NCBI GenBank assembly: GCA_009617715.1
Contig: VTFK01000147.1
Coordinates: 682,001 to 746,000, forward strand
DNA: 64,000 nt
Direction: 5' to 3'
Source: Plectrocnemia conspersa
Lineage: Eukaryota; Arthropoda; Insecta; Trichoptera; Polycentropodidae
Part shown: positions 1 through 10,500 of the stretch, piece after piece
Position numbering within the stretch: the first letter of the stretch is position 1
Layout: each line of letters starts with the position of its first letter
Position numbers and translations under genes: made by a program
Notes under the pieces: model-generated
Seen by the model: the letters and a program-made list of their open reading frames with translations, nothing else
Database searches by the model: none
Told to the model about the DNA's origin: nothing

Positions 1-1
1 A

Positions 2-520
2 GTTGGCTTAGCAGCTTATATATTGGAAAAATTCTCTACTTGGACAAATAGTGAATGGAAGAAATTAAACAACGGTGGACTCACCAAAAAATACACTTTA
101 ACAGAGTTACTCGATAATATTATGATATATTGGGTGAGCGATTCCATCACAACTTCGATGAGATTGTATTCAGAGTCCTTCAACAAAAATCAAATGCTCT
201 TAAATTTGGAAAAGTATGTTAAAATAAAATAGTATTATGTAATAACATTCATAATTATGAATACAATATCTTTATGTTATTATTTTAGAATTCCTCTTAT
301 TGTACCGACGGCTGTTACAAGATGTGCCCACGAAATTTCTTACACAACTGTTATGCAGTTGAATCTTAAATATAAAGAATTGGTACAAATTACAGATTAT
401 CCCAACTGTGGCCACTTCCTAGCATTCGAAGAACCTCAGCTTTTGGCTAATGATATATGGTCATCTGTGATTGAATACAGAAAGTTTTATCTTAATAAAA
501 TAGTTAAAAATGGGCAATAA
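2..520 (+). CDS. Jheh: Juvenile hormone epoxide hydrolase, 3' end (partial)
   Basis: These are the last two coding exons of a microsomal-type epoxide hydrolase of the alpha/beta-hydrolase fold, which opens the epoxide of juvenile hormone at the ER membrane. Exon a is 2-213, reading VGLAAYILEKFSTW, with donor GTATGT at 214. Exon b is 289-520, with acceptor TTTTAG before 289 and stop TAA at 518-520; the junction keeps frame in phase 2. The RLYSESF stretch carries the likely acid-relay Glu. The NCGHFLAFEEP stretch carries the catalytic His. The Asp nucleophile, oxyanion loop and N-terminal anchor lie left of the window. AATAAA at 530-535 is a probable poly(A) signal. Nothing looks broken, and a degraded paralogue follows at 4860-6268. 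The family call is firm; juvenile hormone as the substrate is inferred from insect homologues. Confidence 0.85.
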
Positions 521-540
521 ATTATTTTAAATAAAAGCTT

Positions 541-2119
541 TTCTAAATGTATTTGTTAATATTTTTGTTATATTATATTTTTTAATAAAATTTAAAGATT
601 ACAAGATTTTTCAGAGTATTTTTTCTACTTAATAAAACTCTTAATGTTTTCTTGAATTGGTAGTTTGAATTAATATTTTGAATTTTTTGAAGAATTCAAG
701 TAATAATTTGTTTTTTCGAAATCACCAGCCAATACACAAAGTTAGCGAATGTTCTGATTAATTTTTAACAATTGAACAGACGACATTTCACCACAATCCA
801 AAAAAATATGACTAATCAATGTTTAAATATAGTAATTATAAGATACATTATTTATAAATTAACAAAAGCGCATATTTATTTTATTTTTTCATATAAATTA
901 ACCAGCGTAAATATAAATCGTAATTATTAAAAAAGAGTTATTAATCTAAGCAGTGGCGCATCTATGGGGGGCGGGATTTTAAGATTTATAATGTTAGCTA
1001 ACGTTACTAACAAAACTAAATCACAAATCAATATAAAAAGTATAGGAAGATTCCAATGGGTTATTCCCTTCTCATTGTTCCAATTTCCGACGAAATGGTG
1101 ACAAGTGACAATTATACACAGATTGAGTCGCTGCAGTAATGTTTTATTGTGATAATTAGTTGTTACATGTTGTTTACAAGTAAACAAAGAGTGCGAGCCC
1201 GTCGGCGTCGAAAAATCAAGAGAGTCCGTCACGCCAGTGGTCACTAAGTGCCGCCAAGTTTTGGCCACAATGAAATCTATATTAAAATATAAATAGGCCC
1301 CAACACTATTATTCAAGGAAAAGAGAAAAAATAGTTATAAAAAGCAGTTATTGTCAAAAGACAGACGATGAAATAAAAGAGAGAAAAATAGGTACTTGTT
1401 AACCAAAAGCCACCAACAACGTTTTGCTACATAAATATATTTTAAAATTCAAACAGGTTAGGTGCAACCAAACCGCAGCGAGAGAGCGTTGGTCAGAACA
1501 GCGAACACCCCACGAATAACTCTGCATCGAATCTACTTAAAAGGATAATTATATAAATTGGCAACGAGACTTAGCTTATATAAAGGATTTAAATGTTTTG
1601 ACCAATTTAAATTTTAAAACGTATTTTGTAGCAAAACGTTGTAGGCCGCTTCCATAGCTGTTAGAGCCAAACCAGCAGCGGAGAGTTTATAACCATCGTT
1701 TTGTCCACGTTAATACCTAGTAGACTCGAAATGCTAGTCTTAGAACTACAAGCCGTTGACTCCCATTTTGTTTATTTTATATCGGCAACAAATGTATTTT
1801 GTTTTAAATAGGCATCAGTTTCGGAACGCACTTATCACAAAATATCTCGCACATACGTGTTATATGTTCTATAAATGTGTGCGAATGATTGAATTAACTT
1901 TAATAGTACACATTCTTGTCTTTAAGTCGTTGTCCAATTCTTATCTCTCTGTGCAAAAATTTACCAATTCATGATAACACGAAATGATAAGATTGAGGAA
2001 GAATAGTCAATTAGTTAAGGTTGGATTTTCATAAACAAATCAGTTTAAAATACCAACTTACAAAAATATACACACTTTGAATTGAAAGATATTGCTTAAT
2101 ATAAGACAAAGCGATAAAA
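541..2119. other. Intergenic, repeat-rich
   Basis: No coding region is supported here. The stretch contains a transposon-like G-rich end (CAGTGGCGCATCTATGGGG, about 946-964) and one copy of a dispersed LTR-like repeat (1109-1297). A sequence resembling a retrotransposon primer-binding site, TTGGCAACGAGACT, follows near 1558. Short reading frames in it do not resemble proteins I know. Confidence 0.4.
1109..1297 (+). repeat. Dispersed LTR-like repeat, copy 1
   Basis: This stretch is clearly related by eye to 60342-60547, about 59 kb away. Shared blocks are ACACAGATTGAGTC followed by TGCAGTA, CCGTCACG.CAGTG, CACAATGAA and a terminal ATAAATAGG. It is followed at about 1558 by a GGCAACGAG stretch, which resembles the start of primer-binding sites in some insect Gypsy-type retrotransposons. 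A solo or broken LTR is the likeliest identity. No gag or pol coding sequence is seen next to it. Confidence 0.4.
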
Positions 2120-2821
2120 ATGTTCGAAGGGTATATAGCCAGTTACTTGAATAAGTTTCTTGGGAAGTACATTCAAAATTTGGACACTGAACAATTGGTT
2201 GTAGATATATTTTCCGGAATTGTCAAAATTACCAATTTGAAGTTGAAGCCGGAAGTTTTGGTAAGCTTTATTAAAAATAATATTATTTATTACTGTTAAA
2301 AATATACTAATTTAAAATTTACTATTTTAGGTCGAACTCAAACTTCCCTTTTATATCAAGATCAGTAATATCGGTAAAATATCGTTAGAAACGTCTGTAA
2401 GCTATTTACTTCTTTTTTGGTTAGGTGTTAATCCACAATTCATCGTTAACATTGAAGATGTACTTGTAGTTTTAAGTCGAAATGGAGTTATTGACATCGA
2501 AGAAATAGAAAAGGTCATCACAAGTATGTTTGAGAAGGTTTCTGAATATTGCAATTCTGGAAGTAATTCTGAGAATAGCATTGCCAATAATGTTAAAAAA
2601 ATATTCATTAAAAGTGTTAAGGTTGAATATGAAGACACACTCAGTAAAATATCCTACTGTTTGGATGGCGATATAACCTTCCCAAGTCTTGAGATGTTTA
2701 TTGATACTACAATCGTAGTTAACATTTTTTATAGTAATTACAACAAAAAATATCATAGACCACCCATGTCAATACCAAAAGCAAGTACTCGTGAAAAGGA
2801 TAAAGACAACTATCATATGCA
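2120..2821 (+). CDS. VPS13D-like N-terminal (chorein) fragment
   Basis: Two exons, 2120-2260 and 2331-2821, encode about 210 residues without a break. Residues 1-70 match the chorein N-terminus of VPS13 bridge-like lipid-transfer proteins: an LNKFLGKYIQNLDTEQL stretch, then NLKLKPEVL, ELKLPF and a following IGK. This spacing fits VPS13D best. VEYEDT near residue 160 recalls the family's conserved RYED. A real VPS13 has more than 3000 residues, and nothing like the rest follows. The exon ends at a consensus donor (GTAAGT at 2822), one codon before an in-frame TAA. Its phase 2 matches the next acceptor in the window (4859), which opens the JHEH-like exons. It may be a duplicated gene fragment, the 5' part of a chimera, or a relic. 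The family call is good; its status as a gene is uncertain. Confidence 0.6.
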
Positions 2822-3127
2822 GTAAGTAGTTATAAAATCATTTTAATATAAGCTAATATCTAGGAATGTTGATAGTTGTGTCGTCATCAGTTAAATATAC
2901 CTAAAATATATAATCAATTTCACTAAAAGTTGTTTCTGTGAAACAAACTTTACACATCCCAATCAGTTTTCATTTTTTACTTATTCACTATTTTTTACTT
3001 ATTTACTATCAAAAGTATATATATTAAATTCTTTTCTGAAATACAAGTTCTGTTATGTCATTCGGTAATGGTGATTCCATATTATGGATTTTAGGGTATC
3101 TACTTAATTTACCTTCAGCATTGCAAC

Positions 3128-3820
3128 CAGGACCGGCTCTGAGCATATACAACTGATTCACTCGCGTAAATTTAATAAAAACACGTTAATATTGTTTTTA
3201 TCACAAAATGTAAAATTACAATTTATATAACGATATTTCATTCTCCTATAAAACATAATGAAATAAAAATTATGTTAATTATAGGGTCAGTTTTGCCGTC
3301 TCAGTCTTTGTGTATTTCTGTAAAATTCATATACCTAGACAGAGCCGGCCTCTCGCTCCATTAAAACTCAATCGTCAATTTTGCAGGGCTTTTGGAACCT
3401 TTTGTGTAAAATAAACAAGGGCCATAACAACTTGAATGTGTCGTTTCTATGAATCATTTCCTAACTTTTCGTCTTCGTCACAATAAATCAAGAAAATACA
3501 CAACAAAATTAAGCACATTAATTGATCCTATATTTTTTTCTGACAGTCCATGTTTCGGAAGTAATAGATGTTTCAAATTTCAATATACGTTGATTGTTAA
3601 CAGTGATTCGAAAGCTTTTTATGTTGTGCCCATTTTTAAATTTAGTAATATTTTCACCGAGGAATAAATTTATTAAGATTCAAATATGTAACGATTCCCT
3701 AGTCGTTATATAATATATAGTTCTAAAATATTATTTTGTATTCGTAACATACCCATTTTTGTAGTGGGAGCTCGCGCTTTATTCTTGCGTAGGGCCCCGC
3801 ACTCGCCAGAGCCGGCCCTG
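3128..3820. mobile_element. Non-autonomous hAT-type DNA transposon
   Basis: The ends are terminal inverted repeats: CAGGACCGGCTCTG at 3128-3141, and CAGAGCCGGCCCTG at 3807-3820, whose reverse complement matches at 13 of 14 positions. The flanks are 8-bp near-duplicates, ATTGCAAC (3120-3127) and ATTACAAC (3821-3828), as expected for hAT insertion. A third copy of the end motif, CAGAGCCGGCC at about 3343-3353, suggests nesting or rearrangement. No transposase reading frame is present. It lies between the VPS13D-like and JHEH-like exons. Confidence 0.7.
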
Positions 3821-3828
3821 ATTACAAC

Positions 3829-4859
3829 CATCGATCTCTCGCTCTCTCATTCCACACTAAATCTCTTCCCAGTCTTTTCAGATACTTACTGATACAGTTT
3901 ATCTTCTTTCTCTTTTCTGGGTTGTTTCAATTTAGTTTTTAATTAACAGAATCACTCATTCTCTACATGTGACAAGACCATTCTGAGCCTCTGTCACTCA
4001 AAATTTGCCAATTGCCTCACCGTATATGGGTCTTGATCCTGTATTGCCGATCTCCTTAATATATCAAATTATATTTTTAAAGATAACTGGTTCAATTTCT
4101 TCTCTTTAAATGAATGTCTACATCTCACAATCATAAATTAAAATTGGTCTTATAATTGTTTTATATGTCATCATTTCAAAGTTTTTGCTGAGAAGAATAG
4201 GGAGCATCTGTCGAACTTAGTTTTTTATATTAATTTTAAGTCCATGTTCAAATTCTTCCCTATATATGATACAGTATGAACTTTTCAGAATATATTCTGA
4301 TTTTGGTGTGAGTGCGATATCGTTTATATATAATTTAATTTTTATTTCTCTAGATACTGTGGTATTTTATATACACGACTAAATAACACTGTAGATAATC
4401 ATTATCAGCAGATATGACTTGGATTGGAACTGTATTGTAATCTGTTATCACGTCGATGAGTCTGGTGATTTCCGATGGTACCATACATTTCTATTTACTG
4501 TGTCAACAAGCAAAAATATAATTTTAAGTCTCAGAATCCATTTCACTCATTTAAAAATAACTATTGATTTACTGCTATTGGAAGTACCTAATATTAGTTG
4601 ACCGTTGAATAACAAGAAACGGAATTAATAAAGCAAAGAAGCAGAAAATTATAAAGCAAATCATTCAAATCTTATAGATTTTGCTTGAAAAAGCAGAAAT
4701 TAAAATCTTTAATCGACTCATATTTGTATCTCCTTGCTGACGTGTATTTTAGAAATAACTCTACATATTTAACCTTAAAATAGATTTCTGTGGTGCATGC
4801 AGATATTATTTGATATTAAATTCGTACATTATTTAATAGCTAATATATTTTTTTTGTAG
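3829..4859. other. Non-coding stretch before the second JHEH copy
   Basis: No gene is supported. If the chimeric frame is real, this is the 3' part of its 2.0-kb intron. It ends in a strong polypyrimidine tract and acceptor TTTTTTTGTAG at 4859. I searched by eye for an alternative ATG exon for the JHEH copy and did not find a convincing one. Confidence 0.4.
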
Positions 4860-6268
4860 GAAACAGAAAAGCTCCAAAATATTTTTTATTTTTTTGGCTG
4901 CTTTTGTAATATTGCGAATTCTATATAATGTTCATCAAGTTCCAAATTTACCAGAAAATACATGGTGCCATTTAAACCCTTCCAATGAAAAAATAAATAA
5001 ATCGATTAGAAATTTTAATGTGGATTTTAAAGAAAAGGTAATTATAGAAATTATCAGATAAATATTTTATTTAATATGTAATTACAATATAATAGATTTA
5101 TTTTTTGTTCATAGACTGCAGATCTTAAAGAGCAATTGAACGAAGCACATTTTTATACTACAGTTAAATTAAAAGACGTAGCCTCCCAATATGGGTTCAA
5201 TGATAATTATATAAAAATAGTGGTAAAATTTTGGAAGAATGAATACAATTTCACAGAACGCCAAGCATATTTAAATCTTTATCCACAATTTAAAACAAAC
5301 ATACAAGGTTTAGACATTCATTTTATTCACGTGAAACCAAAGATAACGGACGGATTACAAGTATATCCTTTGCTGTTATTGCACGAATGGCCCGGAAGTT
5401 TCATCGAATTCTACAAGTTAATACCGTTATTAACATTACCCAGAAAAGGATTAAATTATGTATTTGAATTGATCATTCCAAGTTTGCCCGGCTATGGATT
5501 TTCTCAAGTGAGTTGTTTAATGCATATTAATATGTCTTTGAGCTAATTTAATAAAAACAATTCAGGGTTCAGGCTATGTTCGGTTGGAAGAAACTCAAGT
5601 AAGCATGTTAATAAAAAGCCTAATGGATCGTCTTGGTTTTAATAAATATATCATCCAAGGTAATGATTGGGGCTCTACTATAATAATCAATCATTTGGTA
5701 ACTTTATATCCGGATAAAATATATGGATATCATACCTTGCCTTATGTTAAGAACTTTAATGGAACATTGAAAGACATTTTGGCAAGTATTTATCCACCAC
5801 TGGTAATTAATAAAGAACACAGTTTTAAACTATACCATTATCTTAATCAAATTGCTTATTTAATGGAAGCATCAGGTTATTTGTATTTACCAACTGCAAA
5901 CCTAGATATAACAGGTAATATATAATATGAAATAATATGACATAATTAATTTGATAGAAGATTCTTTAGTTGTTTCAGAACCTTATATATTAGAAAAATA
6001 CTCACTAACTGAGTTACTTGATCATGTTATGATTTATTTGATGAGAGATTCCAAAACTCTAGTAAAATTCGACTCAGAATGTTTCAACAACAATAAAAGT
6101 AATCATGATATGTATGTTCATCTTCTAAAAACTTATTTATTTCATAAGTTCATGTATTTATTCAGAATATTTTTTAGCTATCTACTATCAGAACTGAAGT
6201 CTTTTATGATACGTATTAACACGAATTTGTCAGCGCAAGCATTAAGCTATTTAAGGAATTATTGGTAA
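4860..6268 (+). pseudogene. Second, degraded JHEH copy (possibly the 3' part of a chimeric gene)
   Basis: Exons are 4860-5037, 5115-5507, 5566-5914 and 5979-6268, all phase-consistent. The first encodes a hydrophobic anchor (IFFIFLAAFVILRIL) but contains no Met, so a start must come from upstream. The nucleophile Asp is kept in GNDWGS. Other conserved sites have changed: the usual WWGPG region reads WCHLNPSN, and the oxyanion-hole HGWP reads HEWP. The exon matching 2-213 has lost about 20 residues, so YILEK runs directly into YSLTELLDHVM. The final exon with the catalytic His cannot be read; a weak degraded match with stops may lie at about 6166-6290. As written, the frame stops at 6268 with no catalytic His. 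It is therefore a pseudogene or a non-hydrolytic derivative of the neighbouring JHEH. Confidence 0.7.
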
Positions 6269-7545
6269 TCATGAATCATTTTAACAATCTGTTGCATTAT
6301 TTCATGTTAAACATAATGTATTTATATTAAATATTATTATTAACACCTTCGTACATATAGAAATAAATTATAATATTAAGACTTTATTATTGTATATTTT
6401 TATTTTTTCTTTCTGTTATGTATTTTTTTATATATTTTTATATATGTTTACTAAATTTGTTAGATGTAAAGATTAGCTATTAAGCTAAATAAATTAATAA
6501 AATAAATAAAGAATTAATCATAACTCTGATCTATAAAAATTAAAACCTCTTCTGTGTTCAAATGTCTGTTGACATGAAATGTCCCATTGGGTTGAATCCA
6601 TATTTTTAGGACAATTTATTAGAAAAATAAGTAATCTATAATTAGTATTATTAATAAAATATTTTTTTTTCATAAAATTGTTTTATTTTTCACATTATTC
6701 AAGCAAATAATGATCGCTTGTAGATTTTCAGTGAGATTAAATATATTTATTTTAATACAAAATACCAGTAAGCGATTAAACATAAAAAATATATGAATTG
6801 ATTATTGATAAATATTTTATAATAATATACACGAATAAAAATATTTTAACCACAATTAAGATATTTCGTCCGGTTGTCTCAAGATAACAAACTTTGGCAC
6901 ATAAAACGTCATTTTGACATCTTTGGCCATAACAGTTTAAAATTTGATTATTTCAAAAGATATATATTAATAAATCAATAATATAATGATTTAATTTTAG
7001 TTAGTAGATTTATTATCTGATTCAAACGGGGTCGGCAAATAACCTAGGGCCGGCCCAATGTCAAAGCATTTTAATAGTTTATTTGAAAACTAAAATTAAT
7101 TTTCAAAATTTAAGAAGGTCGTGAGCATTCGTTTTAAATATGTTTTTTACAGCGCCACACGTGAAATTGTGCCTTAAACTAAGGACGGCATTTCAATTTT
7201 TTTCAGGGGGGGGAGAAAATGTCGGCCAGTCAGTGTTTGTTTTTTAATATTTCGATTTCATTAAGATTCATAATATTTTATTAGCTGACATGCATTTTTG
7301 TGGCATATTGAAAGGACATCTGAAAAGTGAAAAATAGGTAAAATAATAATACGGACACTTTTTTAAGTGGACTATTTATAATTGAGTTTATTTAAAATTT
7401 GGATTGAATTTTTTATGTACATATTGTTATATAGGGCGAAAATGCAACTCACGCGTTGGCCGTTCGCCGCCCGCTTCACGATTGTTGATTTCCGCCATAT
7501 TCGTTATGAGTTGAGGATAGACGTTATTTTGAAAAGTTTTCAACG
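6269..7545. other. Intergenic; CSPP1 promoter region at the right end
   Basis: 6269-7150 is AT-rich with no gene seen. AGGGCCGGCCC at about 7047 resembles the end of the hAT element at 3128-3820 and may be a broken relative. A run of G's lies at about 7205-7213. From about 7440 the sequence becomes richer in GC and CpG (CGTTGGCCGTTCGCCGCCCGC), as in a TATA-less housekeeping promoter, and leads into the CSPP1-like start codon at 7546. Confidence 0.45.
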
Positions 7546-10500
7546 ATGCTTTCGTATAGGGACGTTCGAGCTCTGGTGCTTCAAAAGCGAGAAGAATTAA
7601 CCGCCGAATTAAAAGCGATTCAGGTATGTTTTTTTAATTGGACCGCAACCGTTCGAGCGTAAACAATATCAGACATTGATTCGGGTTCCCGCTACGTCAC
7701 TTTCACGTGGATATCGATCGCTCCTGCGCTTCTCAATGTTTCAGGCGAACGGGGTATCGTGAAATTGAAACATTTGTTTTAAGGATGTTTTGAAATGAAT
7801 TTACGCATTTTACATATATTTGTTTATTATTTGAATATACCCTTAATTGCATTAATATGTATTTATACGAGGTTATTCATTGGAATTATTTGATTCGGGG
7901 TAGTTTCGCGCAGAAACATTATTTTGTTGGTGCACAATTTGAGAATCGCTACATTAACACATGTTTGTCCTTGACGAAGTATAGTATTGATCAAACCACT
8001 GTGTGTTTATTATAGACTCTGTCTTATAGTGGGTGTGACAACTCGATATTAACCCTTTTTTGTTATACATGCGTTTTTTTCTTGGATCACCATCAGGATA
8101 ATGGATTGTGCAACGTAGTGTCTGACAAGTGTCTTATTTTGAAACCGTCTGATGGTGCCTCGGAGATTGAATACTCGCCGAGTCAAGATTATAAAATTTA
8201 TCAAGCATTACAAGTTCAACGATTGAAGGTAATATATTTTTCCATATTGAAATTAATTTATTACATTTTATGATCACTGTTATTCAGCTTTACAGAGTAG
8301 AATTAATGAGACGAGATTTATCATAATTACGATTCTATCATATAAAGTCGGCAGAAAAATTCGATGCTCGAATTTCATAAACACTTTTGAATATAAGAAA
8401 AATTGCAGAACACCAAAATCAACACACCTTTTAATTAAAATTATAGGTTACATAACAGTAAAAAACATAACTTGGTGTAAAAGTATGTGTAAATAAATTA
8501 TTATTTATTAAAGACGCATGGTGTGGTTTTTGCTTCTTCATTAAGTATGTGTATTGATAATAGTTACTCACAAATAAATACTTATAAATACAATTGCTCA
8601 AATAGGATTTGACGTAAATAATAATTTCATTGGTGCCGTGGCACATGTTTACAATGCATTCGAGTAATAGAGGCATTTGTGAGAAAATATATCTTAACAC
8701 CTAATGCGCTGCACTTTTGCTCGAAAGCACGCATGTACAGCCGGCATAAAAAAGTGCCAAATAATCCCAATTTCCAAATTATCATATTATTAAAATTACG
8801 CAATTAAGGGTACTGATAATTATAAAAGTTGGTGTGGGCACTCGCCAAATACAACGTCAATGAGAACTTTTCGGTCGTAAATATTCAATTTACGCAAAAT
8901 CTTTGTCGGTTTTTGCAAAATGTCAAAGCATAAATATTATAATTCAGAATACGAACACCACGTGTGTGATTTTAAATGAGAATTCGTTATAGTGTGACAT
9001 TTATATAAACAGATTTAGAATTATATATAAGGATACTCGAAAAGATTTTTTTTTAACAAAATCTCAAACCACTAATTATTTTTATTTATTTAATTTTGTA
9101 TGGAAACAATTATAATAACTACATCTGTTAAAAGAATATACTATTTAAAATATAATTAATCCCTTTTAGTGCCCTAAAACAGGCATAGCGAACCTAGGGC
9201 ACGCGGGCCCGAGGTGGCACGTTTGAGAATTTAGATTGCACACGAACGATTTCCAAGTTCAAAAAAATTTTTTAATTTTAAATTTAAAAAATTAAAATCT
9301 TGATTAAATAACCTGTGAATTATTAATTTATTTCATTTTATTAATTATCAAATGTTTTCTATGATAAACGACAATCGTTTTAAAAAAATAATTAATTATT
9401 TTTTTTTTCTATCTTGGTAATTTTTTTACTCCTTGGGCACGCCACACAATCGAGGAATAATATTTGAGGATTTTTGGCACGCGACCCCAAAAAGGTTCGC
9501 CATGCCTGCCCTAAAATATTCAAAGATGTCAGTAAGAGTCTGTTAAAGATTGAGTTTCATAAAAACATGTGAATCGGATTCCGGTTAAGCCATACGACAT
9601 AAATTATCAAAAACCATTGGGCAAGTATATATAAATAAAATAACATGCGTTGTATGTTAATAGCAAAAGAATTCCGCCTGAAACTGAGCATTGATACAGC
9701 ATTTATGAACACTTTCTTACATCATTATAGCATTTATGAGATGAGACTATTTCGTTCACTGTTGCAATTTTTCTTCACAATGCCACAAACTGCTGCCATG
9801 TCAATTGATGATTAGTAGACATGCATCACCATATTGAACTTTCATTTTACAGGACTGCTGTTTTAAATGTTTATCATATAATACTTCAAAGCACTTCATT
9901 TCACTTACCTTTATACATTAAACCGATAATCATTGATTGTTTACCATTCTATTTTAAATAAAATTTTTGCATTGCTTTGAAAACTGCATTTTTATTAAGT
10001 TCTGTATATCATAAAATAAATATTAAATAAAACATGTATTACATAGTTAAGATACAGACAAACTATTAAAGAATCTTTGCACGCAGATATGAAACCTGAA
10101 CATCGAATGCTTTTACTGACCGACCCCTGCTTATTAATAATACGAAATGTATTTCATATCTTTAGCCATATCGTTAGTATTCTTCAATCATCTTAAGTGT
10201 ATTAGCATATAATGACGTGCAAATTTAGCGTCCATAAATCAACTGATCCGACACACCCAGCAATTTAGTCTAATGGTTGCAGTCAGTGTTGCAGGCTTGG
10301 CCTGAATTGTTGTGTCGGTTCTTCGGAAAGTTTCTTGTGCTTTTTGATCGAAAACGTCTATTAATGGTTAAGAGTTATTTTGTACCACATTGATGCTATA
10401 AATTATTTATGCTAATTCAATATTATCTGATTATTGAATCAACTTTGATGAAAACAATAAGCGATGAGTAATAAATAATAACTAATTAGTAAAAGTTTTT

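Noticed and set aside
2397..2424. GTAAGC...TTAG could be a 28-bp intron in the VPS13D-like exon
   Set aside because: It is far too short for an insect intron, and removal would break the frame that otherwise stays open to 2821.
10254..10335. tRNA-like A-box/B-box pattern (TAGTCTAATGGTTGC, GGTTCTTC)
   Set aside because: No acceptor stem or anticodon arm pairs, and the B box lacks the invariant GGTTCGA.
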